Below, in pieces: positions 24,191-36,687 of a stretch of 64,000 nt of DNA. Made by a program: the position numbers and the translations under genes. Origin of the DNA: Muricea muricata (taxonomy: Eukaryota; Cnidaria; Anthozoa; Malacalcyonacea; Plexauridae). The notes beneath the pieces are model-generated. The model saw only the letters and a program-made list of their open reading frames with translations, ran no database searches and had not been told where the DNA came from. Position 1 is the stretch's first letter; every line of letters starts with the position of its first letter. The stretch lies in assembly GCA_963855995.1 (NCBI GenBank), contig OY979716.1:123690237-123754236 (forward strand), given 5' to 3'.

Positions 24191-24383
24191 CAGTGGCGTA
24201 GCCAGGGTCATTGTTTGGGGGGGGGGGGGGGGGGGGCAAGTAGCAAGCGGTGAAGGCATTCTAGGGTTTCCGCCCCCCAACGATCTACACGGATTTAGTA
24301 GACTTTTCGAATGATCCTCAACACAATTGTGGGGCAATTGCCCTCCTGCCCTCCGCCCCCCCCCCCCCTTAACTACGCCACTG
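24191..24383. mobile_element. hAT-type MITE with G-rich core
   Basis: Termini CAGTGGCGTAG in inverted orientation and CTTTCAG(G/C) flanks of 8 bp (7 match), indicating a hAT target duplication. The inside contains a 20-base G run and a 14-base C run. The TIR starts like that of the 1290 family but the body differs, so it is a separate family. Confidence 0.8.
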
Positions 24384-24419
24384 CTTTCAGCTAATAATAT
24401 TTACAATGCTGGTTTTCAA

Positions 24420-26712
24420 AGGGTCGTGTATTTACAACAATACTATATATTAGCAAGCAAAAATATAACTATTTACAATAGGTTGGAACATGTGAATTGA
24501 GTAATTGCCGTTTGAACGACAAAATTGAACGATTGTTGTAACTGGCTGTGGTTTCACTTGGAAGTTCGCTCGAGGACCTCGCAGCCCTGTATAAAAAACT
24601 TCTTTTGAAAAAATTTGTTTTTGGTTTAGGAAGTTTCAATTTAGTTTGGTTACTTCTTAAATTGTAATTGTCATTTTGATTTACTGAAAACAATTTTTCA
24701 AGATATCGAGGTGATCCACCAGATAGTATTTTAAATGCCATTATTATTTCTCGTTGTTTTAGAGTTCTTCTAATGGAAGCCAAGGTGTGTTTGAGTGGAA
24801 CGAACATCGTACGTGTCCCCAGTTATCACACCCGCAGCTCTCTTTTGCAATTTGAACAATTTATCAATTATCGAACAACATCCATCATTCTAAATTGTTG
24901 AACAATAATTGAAATAAGGCCACGCTAAGGCATTGTACATTTTAATCAGACTATCTCTAGTGACAAACGATCTTGCTCTTTTAACAGGGCGATGTTATTT
25001 GAAATCATTTTACATTGCTTGTCATTATGTTTATTTCATTTTAGCTGCTCATCTAGGATCATGCCTAGTGGCTTTTTTGGAAAACCCGTTTAATGTTGCT
25101 TCCCCCTAATGTTAATACTGGGCTATTTTCAATTGTAGTTAAGCGATGTCTTGATCCTATTATCATAAATTCAGTTTTTTCATATTTAATGACAGCTTAT
25201 TAGCTTTTAATCACCTATGAACATTTTCAATGTCTTTATTAAGTTTAATCTAAATTTCATATGGACTAAACCCATTACAAGAAAGGTTTGTATCATCAGC
25301 AAAAAGATTTTCTTTAGTTGTCTCCAATTTACAATTGGGAAGATCATTAATGTACAATAGAAATAAAATAGGCCCAAGGTTAGAGCCCTGAGGTACCCCG
25401 CATTTTAGTTGTTTAACAGATGAGATCCTGCTATTCACAGAACATATTTGGTTTCGACCAGAAAGACATGATTCAAACCATTTTAGGCTAGTACCTTTAA
25501 TACCGCATAATTCAAGCTTTGATAATAGAATGTGATGGTCGACAGTATCAAAAGCTTTTTGAAGGTCTTGAAATAAAACTCCGCTAAGTAAACCTCTGTC
25601 CATATTGAACAACCATTCATTCGTAGAACTAAGCAGTGCAGTTTCAGTAGAATGTTGATGACGGAAACCAGACTGCTGCTCCACAAGAATGCCATTCAAA
25701 CTCAGAAATGAACTTAGCTGACACACTAATTTTTCGAAAAGTTTGGCCACAGCTGAAATAACAGATATTGGTCTGTAGTTTCCACAGTCTGCTTTGTTTT
25801 CTTGTTTAAAAATAGGGGTCACTTTTGCTAGTTTCCAATCATTAGGAAAAATTGCCCTTTGAAGGGATACATTGAAAATATTCATTAGTGGCCCAGCCAC
25901 AATGTAAGATGCGTCTTTTAGTAACCTAATACTAATACCATCAATTTCTGGAGATTTACTACATTTTATCTTATTGAGTGCTACTATTATTTCTTGAGGT
26001 GTAATGCTAATAAAGTTAAATAAACTACCATGGATAGGAGTCACAAACCTCATTGGGTCAATGCCGTTACCTATAATCTTGTCAGACAACGTGTTGCCAA
26101 TTGTAGAGAAATATTGATTGAAAGCATCTGCAATTTCATCATCATCCGTAATAAGTTGGCCATTAAGATCTAGTTCTTTAACCTCTGTACTTTTGGGCTT
26201 ATTGTTTAATTAATAGTTTGCCAACTCTCTTTGCTATTTTTAGCATTGCTTAGTTTATTTCTAAAGTATTCATTTTTAGTCTCTTTTATGAGATTGTTTA
26301 ACTTGTTTTTATACCTTTTGTAAGCCTTATCATAATCCGTAGATCTTAGTTTAATACTGTAGATTGCCTTTTTAGGTAATCCCTATGATAGCTCATATGC
26401 TTAATTTCGTTTGTTAGCCATGGCTTATGTTCACTCCTACCACGACGTTGTCTGATTGGTGCATGTTTATCTGCGACGCTCAAAAACTTAATTTTAAAAT
26501 TATTCCATAAGGCATTTGGGTCATTTAAGATAGCCGAATCCAAGGGTAAACTAAAAGCCTCACTTAGATGATTATTAAACTGGTTAACTTCGTAGTTTTT
26601 ATAATGTCTAGTAAAGAAAGTTTTCGGAGGCGCCTTTGGAACGCCTTTGAAATTAATAAATATTGAAATCATCATTTTATAGGCTAGGCAATTATCAGCG
26701 GCGTTCACTGAA
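24420..26712 (-). pseudogene. 5'-truncated CR1-like LINE
   Basis: The minus-strand LINE starts near 26712 in the region between endonuclease and RT (FLSVADKHAPIRQRRGRSEH). The RT frame is 26089-25250: CSKSPEIDGISIRLLKDA, NYRPISVISAVAKLFEKLV, FQDLQKAFDTVDHHILLSKL, CGVPQGSNLGPILFLLYIND and an intact FADDTNLS box. The C-terminal part continues in broken frames to 24469. The region between 26346 and 26089 has a frame break. The RT palm is unusually well preserved, suggesting a fairly recent insertion. It is related to the LINE at 56.9-61.5 kb, sharing WFNMDRGL-type and DTVDH blocks. Confidence 0.85.
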
Positions 26713-26954
26713 ATATACAGGTAGTCTCCCGAGAAAACGTTAGATGACCAGGAGAGCCGTAGGCTTGAGTCATAACTGATCCGAATGAGCGTGTAAATAT
26801 TTTAACTTTATCCTTAAACTATGACTGTTTCCATCATTCGTTTCTCACTCGTGTCATAGATTAAGAAATGAATATCTGGCTCACTCCTTCGAAGTATGCG
26901 ACGCTCGCGCCGCCACGCTTGACTGCCGCATAGATTATGAGAAATGAATAGATG

Positions 26955-27510
26955 ACTCCGTACTGGAATATGCAGCACCAATTTGGAGTGGACTGCCACA
27001 ATATCTAGCGGATGAAATTGAAAAAATCCAAAACAGATCTATGAACAGTTTTATTATTCCTCGAAATAATTTGCAGACGTTAAAAGAGAGGAGAGACATT
27101 ATCACCGTGAAAGAGTTCAAACCAATTCAATCTGACACGACTTATCCACGTAAAAAATTTATTCCTTCACCCATATCGCACACATATGATCTGAGGAAAG
27201 ATTCCGTTTTGCCATGCCAATTTCCCGCACAAATAGACATTAATCATCCTTCATTCCCAGAGCAATTTCTATTCTGAAAAACCTCCAAACTGCCTAGAGC
27301 AATTTCTAAACTCTATTAACACTATCTAACACTGTTTTTCATCTACTAATGCTATTTTTTAAGTAAATCAATAGATACATTAATTGATAGATCTTTAATA
27401 TGCATATTTTGTGGATATAGATATATTGTATATAGTTTTTCATCATTGTAAATCCATTGTAATTTTCTTGCTGAAGATGGATAATAAAGACCATTATTAC
27501 TATTATTAAT
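26955..27510 (+). pseudogene. LINE 3' end fragment
   Basis: Plus-strand C-terminal end of a LINE ORF2: VLEYAAPIWSGLP, then IEKIQNRSMNSFIIPR, ending with a stop near 27275. A 3' UTR follows, and an ATT-rich tail near 27500. A severely 5'-truncated copy. It belongs to a different group from its left neighbour. Confidence 0.75.
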
Positions 27511-28060
27511 ATAATATTATTTCTTCCCTAGCATGACAGAACCTGTCGTTCCTCGCGAATATTCTTTAGTACGACTCGAGCGAAACCCACATGTTTTAAG
27601 AAACATGCTACCGAACACGAATGATTAAACCTTTAGGCGATGTGATTTTTTTAAAAAAATTTTTTGTTAAGCTTCTTTCGCGTCAAAATTCTTGACATCA
27701 GGCCAATTTCTACAATGATATCCTTAATGTGGATCTAAGTAAAGTAGAAATTTCATGTTTTAATACTATTATAGAATTTAATAGCGGGATATATTGAGAA
27801 ATTTATTTTGAACATGAATTTGATCAATTTGAATTTAATTTGAAAAAAAACTCGTCGGGCAGAATGCGACTATATGAATATACACTCCCTACTCCTAAGT
27901 AACGTTCTAGCTACGGCCCGGTCAGTTTTTTACTTTAACAACTCTATTGGAACCACAATATAAATACGTGTATGCAACCAATGACCCAAAGGTGAAATAA
28001 TTATGCGAACGGGACAGTAACTACGTCCCATGCAAGGCATCTCCCTCACAGTAATATGGA
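27511..28060. other. Intergenic, nothing recognised
   Basis: AT-rich DNA with no supported feature. Confidence 0.35.
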
Positions 28061-28061
28061 A

Positions 28062-28316
28062 CATAGATATTAGAAAAAGGGATGGATTGGTAACTCTTTT
28101 GTGATCTATATTTTATCTTCATTTGAGCACACCGGAAGCAAACTTTGTCCAACTTGTATGGTAATTATGCTCATGAACTCAATTTCGTTTATGCGCATAA
28201 TTACCATAGCGAGTTGTGCAATATTTGTTTCCGGTTTATTCAAAATAACTGAACCGAAGATCGTGTATAGTATTGAATAGCGTTGCCAATCCATTCCCCT
28301 TTCTAATATCTATGAT
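28062..28316. mobile_element. Foldback-type MITE
   Basis: CATAGATATTAGAAA at the left and its inverse at the right. The similarity extends about 110 bp inward on each side with only a short spacer, through ATGGATTGG, CCGGAA and TATGGTAATTATGC. Almost the whole element is one imperfect hairpin. Target duplication is uncertain. Confidence 0.75.
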
Positions 28317-28449
28317 AAAAAGCATGTGCACATTGTACAGTTCACAATACAACAAACAGTACTCAACACAAAACAACACAACACAACAAGAGAAGAACAA
28401 TCTAGCCAGAAGCAAATGATGAATAGTAGAATGATATAACTTAGCTTGT

Positions 28450-28860
28450 AAGTTTGAAAAACTAGATTCATATTAATCTGACACTGCAGAAAACAACGAA
28501 AAATTCGTTGTCTCGAGCGGGATTCGAACTAGCATCTTCGGGTTTCTAGACCGCCGCTCTACCAATTGAGCTATCGAGCCAACTGGGATTGGCAGTGAGT
28601 TTTATCCAATTTAAGTGCACGAAATATTTTCGTGATGACTTAACGCTTGTCTTTGAGGACGCGCAGTGTTTCAATTCTATTTCAGAATCATCCTCAGAAA
28701 TATGAAAAACTAGATTCATATTAATCTGACACTGCAGAGAGACACAGCGCATTAATATGCGAGTTCGAATCCCGCTCGAAACAACGAATATTTTTCGTTG
28801 TTCATATCTCTGAGGATGGTTCTGAAATAGAATTGTACGTCTGAGTTATGCATGTGCACC
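28450..28860. repeat. Rearranged tRNA-derived SINE pieces
   Basis: 28581-28500 (minus) is tRNA-like: GGCTCGATAGCTCAATTGG with an A-box, and AGTTCGAATCCCGCTCGAG with a B-box; 6 of 7 acceptor pairs form but the anticodon stem is poor. A second B-box part on the plus strand starts at 28760. Both are followed by AACGAAW5TTCGTTG. The stretch ACTAGATTCATATTAATCTG occurs twice (28460 and 28708). This is best explained as overlapping, inverted copies of one SINE family. Confidence 0.6.
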
Positions 28861-29139
28861 GACCAAAGAAAACGAATCCAAAACATTTTCTTACTGCCGA
28901 AATAAACAGCATTGCAGAGGACTACATAAATTTTCTAGCGGTCTACTTAAGGGCATGTAATGAAGGAAGCGTATCAGAAGAACACAATCTCTGAGCACTT
29001 CTAACCACTATTACTATATACAAGCAGTTGGCAAGGCAATCCACTAACATAAAGTATTGATCCAAGGGATAGTGCATTTTTCATTTTTTTATTAATTTTA
29101 CTGTGGACGTTGTAATGCTTCCGATTCCATGATCATGAT

Positions 29140-31095
29140 TTATTTCTGTTGATCACCTCTTTTTACAACATACGTACTCTGCTTAAAATTGTACTGGATC
29201 ACACGTGGGATCAGCAACTAACGGCAAAGTATACATCGGGCCTCCTTCGCATTATCGTAAAAAAGGGCCAGCGATCAGCCCGACAATTTAGTCCTGCTAT
29301 GTCAATTTTAACTCTGTTATCATTATTCATTTCCTTAGAAATTAATTGTTTTCCCAGTCAGCGCAAACAGGGGAGCGCGCATTTGAGTAGCAGGACGTAA
29401 TCGATAATTTAGCTGCGCTGCTGAAAAGGAGCTAGTGATTCGACAAGCCAGTTTCCAAATAAATACAGTTTCCAAGTTCATGTCACATTATCCGACTTTG
29501 TCGCAAAAACACTGGTACACAAAGTGTTTTCATGTTATTTTAACGAATATTATCTATTAAACTACGAGAGCTCTAGCTTATTCACATGTAAAAAACTTAA
29601 TTTCAATGTAAATAAACATGTTCAGTAATTTACGTGCATTATAACGCTATGCCATTCGTCTATTAGTCAAACTTTTGAATTGGAAAAACGTATTCATCAG
29701 CCCAGCTGGAAAGAGCGTCCTAAATTTCATAAAATTGTGAAGTTTGGTTGCAAAATATAGTAAAATGGGGAAACTATATTGTCCAGTGAAATTTGAATTT
29801 TTTTTGTAATTTTGTATTAGTTGCGAAAAAGGCTTACTACCATGCTGCAATTGCGTACGCAAAATTTATTCCAGTAACACGAATTTCGAAACAAATTCAC
29901 CTATAAGTGACACGAAGTATGTGTTGTTCTCTAAAAAATGGATACGTTAAGCAAAAAATCATTTATTAACCAGATCACTACACGTGCATCGGTCTAATAT
30001 TATCAACTCGACAAATATTAAATGACTCAGCCTAAGTACTAAAATGAAACGAGCAGCACAGAGTGCTTTAAGGAGGGGACATCAGGGATTTTCGGTTTTG
30101 CGGATTTCGCTAGTTTTCAGATTTTCGATTTTTGCGTCAAGTAACTGCGGTTTTTCGTTTTCGGTAACATTTGCTGTTTACGGTTCAGTTTTTGGTTTTC
30201 AGCTAAAACACTCACGGTTTTTTGGATTTGGTCTGGGAAGTAATTTTCGGATATGAATTCTTCGATGTAATTTTTACATTGTAATTCAATGCGGTTTTTC
30301 GGTTTTCATTCGATTTTGTTGAGTTTTTGGATTCTATATAATAGACCCCAACGCTCCCGTCTAGTAATATACCTTATTTTGGATTGCTTTGTTAGTAGAA
30401 GTTAAAAGCCATATTGCCACAGTGATACTACAAGCAAATTGCGAAGCATCACAGTTTTAAAAAGTCAACGCACATGGCTTCCTCCTGCATTTTGCCAGTA
30501 ATATAGTGAAAGCCATCAGAATATGTTTACATGATTTTGTTTGCTGCTTTTAGTACAGCATACTTTTTTTAAAACTGTGCTAGATTTAGACTTACTTCGC
30601 ATTGTCGCTGGAAAGAAGTGACCCGACAAGCCAGTTTCCACATAAATATTTCCTTTTGATGATGCCACCACATACAGTCCAAAAATCAAAAAGTGCATCT
30701 GAATTTGTAGCAAAGACATTGCTACACAAAGAGCTTTCATGTTATCTCAACGAACATTAAATAAATTACTAAACTATACGTAGGTAATTGCTGGTAAAAT
30801 AAATTGCTTGTAAATAATATGCTAATTTAAGTGCATTTACAACGATGAAGGTATTATACTAATTTTTAATCCTTCTTGCTGTTTCGTTTTTAACTTCAAG
30901 AACACCTTTTTTGGAACACATATCGCGCTGGAACAACAAATTCGCATACATGTATGCATGGATTAAAAGTTTGATGTATTATTTTGTGAACAAGGCGGTA
31001 TCCTAACATGTGATCATACTAACAAACACATCATTAACCCGACAGCTGCGCGCATCTTTCGAATATTATTCTAACTCAGTCTACTGTAAGTGCAG
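29140..31095. repeat. Diverged tandem duplication (29140-30045 and 30500-31095)
   Basis: The two halves share ordered words: CGACAAGCCAGTTTCCA (29430 and 30625), ACACAAAG.GNTTTCATGTTAT followed by AACGAA (29518 and 30724), and AATTTACGTGCATT versus AATTTAAGTGCATT. A further stretch from 29860 resembles that from 30895. Between them (30080-30330) is a T-rich tract with repeated TTTTCGGTTTT. No coding frame is supported in either half. Confidence 0.6.
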
Positions 31096-31598
31096 GGGCC
31101 AGTTTTATAAAAAAAGTGGTTAACTTAAACGATAGTTAACGCTAACTACCGGAGTTAAACCTTTAGCCGTAGTTAGTTAACTTAAGGACTTAACTAACTG
31201 GGTTGCACAAAACGTAGTTTGTCGAGTGATTAAATAATTACGTCGTTAACTTGCGTGGCCCTTGCTTGGAGTTGTTAAACAGTAAATTTAACTAAAGAAA
31301 ACAGTTACATCAGCAACATGAGAAATTCAAATCCATGTATTCTTTGAAAATAAAAAAAAGATGGCTGGCACAATTTTTTTACCTCAATTTTACATTCTAA
31401 TACTATATGTTATTCATACAATGTACGGTAGCTCACAACTGTCACTTGAAAATCTTAACGCTCACGTCAAAAGGGAACTTCACAGCTTCAAAAACAAAAC
31501 ACTTACGTCAAAAGCAAAACACTTGCGTCAAAGAACAAAACGCTCGCGTCAAAAGCAAAACTGTCGCGCGCGTCTGAAGAAAACTGTCGCGTCAAAGG

Positions 31599-31918
31599 TG
31601 TTACGAGGCCTTCTGAAGTCAACTCAGCTTTTGCGCGAGGGCCTCGAAACCAAGCGAGATCTTCTAATCAGTGAATGCTCAAATGAGTGAATACAATTTA
31701 CTCTTAAGTCTTTATTTCAAATAATTAACAATACAATGAGTTGGTAAGGGAAAGTAGGAGCTCTATACAATCCCTACCCAAGATTGATCACTGACTAGGC
31801 ACTAATACCGATGGGTATATTTAGGTTGAATGACGTAGAAGATTGTGAAATGTAGATTAATTAATCTAAAAATAAGACATTTGGACGCCTGTTCCGTTAG
31901 CTGTACAAACATTTAACA
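31599..31918 (-). repeat. LTR of the TRIM-like element (3' LTR if minus)
   Basis: Direct copy of 32600-32920 with TG...CA ends. Confidence 0.85.
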
Positions 31919-32023
31919 TTCACATGAATTTGAGTGACACAATGAATACTAAAACAGAACCAAATACATGTTTCATAACATTCTTCCCTTCGTGGATTCA
32001 AGCCTCCCGGCTTGATACAAAAA

Positions 32024-32510
32024 CTAAATAATTTTTTCTTTATATATTATAGCTCCTTTTAAATCATTTTCATTATTGAATTTACTTGACTGCACGCTTG
32101 GTTTGCAGAGATTCATTCTTTCCTCAAGCAAATCTTTAATGACAACACACATCTTATTCATAAGTTCAATTTTTAGCCGCATTTCCTTCTTTGTTTCTAT
32201 TGGCATTGAACAACACTCTTCTTCATAGTGATTCATAACATGCATGCCTTAAATATTTCGACTTTTTAAACAGTTCTAGCTCTAACTCGTCGATTCTCTG
32301 TTACTGCTTAATAATAAGTTCTTCGTATTTCTTCGTTTTAGTTTCTTCGACATTTATACATTCGGGGACATTTATTTTATTATTTGCACTGTTCTTGTCT
32401 TCTAGTTTTTGTCTCTTCTTTCTTTCAATGAACATGGACATTCTTTTTCTATCGCTATCTTGACACGATTTCGACTCTTTCTTTCGCGTAATAGTTTTTG
32501 TCGGATACAT
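32024..32510 (-). CDS. Short charged, coiled-coil ORF inside the TRIM-like element
   Basis: An ATG at 32510 opens a lysine-rich frame (69 codons) interrupted by one stop at 32301-32303. After a further break near 32250 a related hydrophilic frame runs to 32024. The sequence is strongly basic at first (ITRKKESKSC, then ERKKRQKLEDK) and then has heptad-like Leu/Ile spacing (YEELIIKQ, RIDELELELFKK, MRLKIELMNKM). It could be a small gag-like or captured bZIP-like protein. I recognise no family. Low-copy TRIMs normally lack proteins, so this is unusual if real. Confidence 0.35.
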
Positions 32511-32599
32511 TATTTATATTTTCATCAATGGGAACAATTTCTTGTCGTTTTACTTATTTCAGCATTCAGCATCTGTATTCTGCCCGCATCCTCCACCAA

Positions 32600-32920
32600 T
32601 GTTACGAGGCCTTCTGGGGATCAACTCAGCTTTTGCGCGAGGGCCTCGAAACAAAGCGAGATCTTCTAATCAGTGAATGCTCAAATGAGTGAATACAATT
32701 TGCTCTTAAGTCTTCATTTCAAATAATTAACAATACAATGAGTTGGCACGGGAAAGTAGGAGTTCCATACAATCTCTATCCAAGACTGATCACTGACTAG
32801 GCACTAATACAGATAGATATATTTAGGTTGAATGACGTAGGAGATTGTGAAATGTACATTAATTAATCTAACAATAAGACATTTGGACGCCTGTTCCATT
32901 AGCTGTACAAACATTTAACA
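32600..32920 (-). repeat. LTR of the TRIM-like element (5' LTR if minus)
   Basis: Direct copy of 31599-31918. Differences are mainly single substitutions. Confidence 0.85.
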
Positions 32921-34350
32921 AAGGCAAAAAGCTCACCTCAAAAGCAAATTACTGGTGTAAAACGCAAAAGTAAACGTACGGTTTTGAATCTCGTCTCTAA
33001 ATCACGATTTGGTAATTGCAACTATGCATGTGGGATTGATGGACAAAAGAGTTGTCAATTTATCTTTTTTTGAAAGCATATATATATAGAGAGTGCATTT
33101 AATAAATAAAAACTTGCATAGCTATCTCGTCGCCCAGAATTTATATTAATACTTTTGGCTATGATCGCGGGATATGTATAACATTAGCAAGTTTAGCGTT
33201 GTGTTCTTTTGTCTGTTCAGTGCTAGCGCTAGGATTATACATAATGAATACAAGCCTTGTCTGACCAAATAATTTTATAATTATTATACTAAGCCAAATG
33301 ATTTAAAATAATTCATCATATTTTACTATATCAAAAAATAATTTATAACAATTTAATAAATATTTTAAATTATAATATTCAATGGTGACCTATCCACCTG
33401 TATTTATTGTAGAATAGACCCTTAGACACTTGGGCAGGCAGTTTATATGCATGATATGATAGACCCGTATCAATGCAATCCATGTAGAAATATTAAAACG
33501 TATTGACTATTGAGAAAATACTAAGTGATGCTAACAAAGCAATTAACGTGAATAAATCCATTTCCAACAATATCGAAGAGTTTGACAAATTATATGCCGA
33601 AGTGGCGAATGTTGTTCGTAAGGAACAGCTCACATTAAAAACCATGGAGATGTTCCGACACTTGAAAACAACGACGAGAAACTGAATTTCCGTTGCGTCT
33701 TATCTTAGGTACAAACAGATGCACCAAAAATAAAGATCAAAACTAAACCCAAAAAAGGCAGTCCATGCGAGGCTGTGGGAGAATAAAACAATTTTGAAAC
33801 TCTGCACAAACAACTCTGCACACTTGACCGTATTAATTAGGACTACAGGATCCGGGTGTCGAGGATCACGACGCACATCACTAACTTTGCTCCCACTCCC
33901 CCCAACTCTGAATTGCAATTGCATTTCTACTTCCGAAGGTGTACTTCGAACTCATTTAAGTTGTGGAGACGATAAGCCGCACGTAAGCCTTGTAACTGTT
34001 AGTTGACTTAAACGATCAACAATAAAACTTGAAATGAGACTACCTACATAAACATGACAGTTGGCAATAAAACATAGTCATATGTCCAGTTTATAGTTCT
34101 TTTCCGTCCCTCTAAAAATAGCACGCTACAAAACGTCTATTTACCTAATCAACATGCCACCCTTTCAGTTACCCCTGGTTTCACGGTTCTCGGGAAACAT
34201 TGGCGGTCTGTCAATAAATAAAAAATAAATCAGGTCATAGAGACTATAGATAATCTCAGAATTTATTGGCATAGCGCTTTGCTCATAGGGGGGGGGGGGA
34301 TTTGGACAAAGAGAAGTTATGACGAAGAACTTTTGAGAAGAATGTATGAA
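32921..34350. other. Intergenic, no gene supported
   Basis: The AT-rich part at 33240-33380 has many TTATAATTATTAT-like inverted words. An open stretch at 33503-33685 encodes a Lys/Glu-rich helix without a recognisable domain. A G-run lies at 34289. Confidence 0.35.
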
Positions 34351-35946
34351 TAAACAGTGCAACTCACGATATTAGTGAAAATTCTAACTTAGGGATAAAA
34401 AACTAGTGAATTTGCATATTGTAGGGAGAATTATACAGAGGCTATGCAGGGAGCCTACCTATACTTAAGATGAATAAAAAACGTGTGACGCATTCAAGAT
34501 AATGCAAAACAGTTTAATTATTAATTTTCTTCATTTTTACCTGAACCACAATAATAGTTTGTATATTCGAAAAAAAAAATTTGCTTATCAAATGCAATTA
34601 TTAATCGTTATATGGGTACATACTTCGAAGCTAACAACGTTGTCACAACATTATTAACATGTAGTTAACTTTCAATACAAAAAACAGCGCTTTAAGCAAA
34701 GGAGAGTAGGTCATTTACCAACGTGAGATCCATTAAGTCTTATAATGTCAAACAATCTTTCATTCGCTGATTCTGCAAGTTTTCTTATCAAGGATCTTGG
34801 TATAGAGTCTGCTGCTTGTTTTTTGGCTTCCCACAATGCATCTTTTGAAGAATATTGCTTTCCAACCGCATAGACTCGTTGCTTAACGATTGCCCATAAG
34901 TTTTCTATTGGGTTTAGATCTGGTGAGTTAGGAGGCCAAATCATCATTGTTTTGTTCTTGAAACCAATTGACTCCAAGTATTGAGTTGTTGCTTTAGCGG
35001 CATGAGAAGGAGCATTGTCATGCATATAAATCAGGTTTCTCAAACGTGACAATGGGACGTCTTCAAGCCATGGTTCAAGAAAGCTCTGAAGAAACTGGCA
35101 GTAAGTTTGTGATGTTAGTTTAACACCTTCTTTTACACGAAAAGGGCCAACAAGCTCATCCCCGACAATACCAGCCCATAGCATGACTCCACCTCCTCCC
35201 TGTTGACGTCTAATTCTTGTTGGACACTGGTCGCCACGGATGACCCATCCTCTTGACCAACCATCAGGGCCATCTAATGTTGCTCGTGAATCATCTGTAA
35301 ACAATACATGTTTCACATCTGTTTTCATGTATGTTTTAGCCCAATCGATGCGCAAGGTCCTATGTCTTCTCGTTAGTAAAGAAATTTTCTTTGGACATTT
35401 GGTCTCGGCCATCTTTGCTAGAACTCTATTTCGCGTACTTTTAGAAATGTCTGGTACACCAGCTTCTTTAAATATTCTGGCACTAGTTGCTCCTGGTAGT
35501 TTTCATAGTTTTCTCTTCAAAGAATTTAATTAGTCTCGCTTTGAAACAGACTTCCTGGACCCGCAATCAGCGCGGATCTTCCTCTTCTTCAAAGGATCAT
35601 TCACAAACTTGTTCACTGTAACGACATGACAATTGATTTTGCTTGCAATCATTTCAGGGGTTGTTGCATTTGCTAATTCTTTTACAATTATTGGTTTTTC
35701 ATCGTCGGTGAGATCTGTGCGGCGTCCCATGGTCATACTCAACTAGAAAAACTATTATCGTGGACCGCCCTTTATATAGAAAGCCTCCATAATTCCGCAA
35801 TCACGTGACTTAGCGAATGTAAACATTGAGGACATACTTCCAGTATTCCACTTGAAAAATTCATTACTTCGGGAAGATGAAAGCGCTTAATAACGTTTAT
35901 TGTTACACGAATTTGTATTCTCACTAATATCGTGAGTCGCAGTTTA
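34351..35946 (-). mobile_element. Tc1/mariner-superfamily element, about 1.6 kb
   Basis: The ends TAAACAGTGCAACTCACG (left) and TAAACTGCGACTCACG (right, reversed) continue into ACGATATTAGTGA on both sides, giving TIRs of about 28 bp. The element encloses a broken Tc1-type transposase on the minus strand. The expected TA target duplication is consistent with the flanks but overlaps the TIR start, so exact ends are uncertain by a few bases. Confidence 0.82.
34711..35742 (-). pseudogene. Tc1-like transposase with DD37E spacing
   Basis: The N-terminal helix-turn-helix part starts at 35742 (GRRTDLTDDEKPIIVKELAN, then TPEMIASKINC). Two frameshifts near 35530-35415 separate it from the catalytic part (35412-34711). 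Catalytic residues are in VLFTDDSRA (first Asp), YMHDNAPSH (second Asp) and SPDLNPIENLW (Glu). Counting between the second Asp and the Glu gives 37 residues, so this is a DD37E type rather than the common DD34E of Tc1. The transposase would cut at TIRs and paste into TA. The catalytic half is intact for 233 codons, so inactivation is fairly recent. Its TIRs are at 34351 and 35946. Confidence 0.85.
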
Positions 35947-36687
35947 TACGCGTTTATTACTGACCAATCCTCTCAAAGTGATATTGGCCTCTTAAAAGCA
36001 ATAAATTTCCACAAAAAATTAAAGCATTTTATTGATATTTCAAATATTCATACAGAATTCATAAATTATTGGAAAATCATGTCACATATGAGTCCATGAA
36101 AAAGTGCTAATTCGAATGACACCTTATATAATCTGTCATGATCGTTGGTATTAATTCTTCTTAATTATGAGTTCATCCTAATTACACTGGCCGCAGCCAG
36201 TGTCATAAAATGCCATCACTGTCTTTTTCGGGGTGTTTTTTGCGACGCAAGTGTGACCATAGAGATTATAAAAGAATAGAGTCGGCGTTGCGGGAAGAAC
36301 TGCGGCCAATCTAATGGGGGGCAAATTTAGGTCCCGGATGTATAGCGATGAAAGCATACTGTTTTTGACAATTTTTGCTTGTTTTTATGACCAGTATGCA
36401 CACAGATACTGACTATACTAGGAAAACATGTTTTTAGCTTTCTAGTTCTTGTAATTTTGGGTGCAGACAGCCAGATTTTTGTGTAAGTATCAGAGTTTTT
36501 GCTTTCAGGCAGTTATCAAAATTGTTTTAGAGATGCAACAAGGTGTACAACCACAATACTGCGACTATTTAAACTTTAAATACTTTTCAAGCCTGTTCAT
36601 CTGTTTTTTCGAATATAAAAATTGCATTTTCGCTCACAAATACTCAATATTAAACATACCCAACTTTATCCAGTATTCAAAACTCGG
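35947..36687. other. Intergenic, nothing recognised
   Basis: No gene or repeat supported. Confidence 0.35.

Larger units (their letters stand above)
31599..32920 (-). mobile_element. Small LTR element (TRIM-like) with short ORF
   Basis: Two direct repeats of about 320 bp (31599-31918 and 32600-32920), about 95% alike by eye, start TGTTACGAGG and end ATTTAACA, with AAGG on both outer sides. The internal part is only about 680 bp, far too short for gag-pol. On the minus strand a PBS-like TTGGTGGAGGATGCGGGC follows the LTR directly, suggesting minus orientation. It must rely on proteins from another element. Confidence 0.8.

Noticed and set aside
24149..24337. Proline-rich open frame
   Set aside because: Lies within the G/C-tract MITE.
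28500..28581. Functional tRNA gene with AGA anticodon
   Set aside because: Acceptor and D stems nearly pair, but the anticodon and T stems do not; SINE-like context.
30044..30256. 70-codon Phe-rich open frame
   Set aside because: A product of the TTTTCGGTTTT-rich tract.
33503..33685. 60-codon Lys/Glu-rich frame
   Set aside because: No ATG, no domain and no splice support; kept only as a note.
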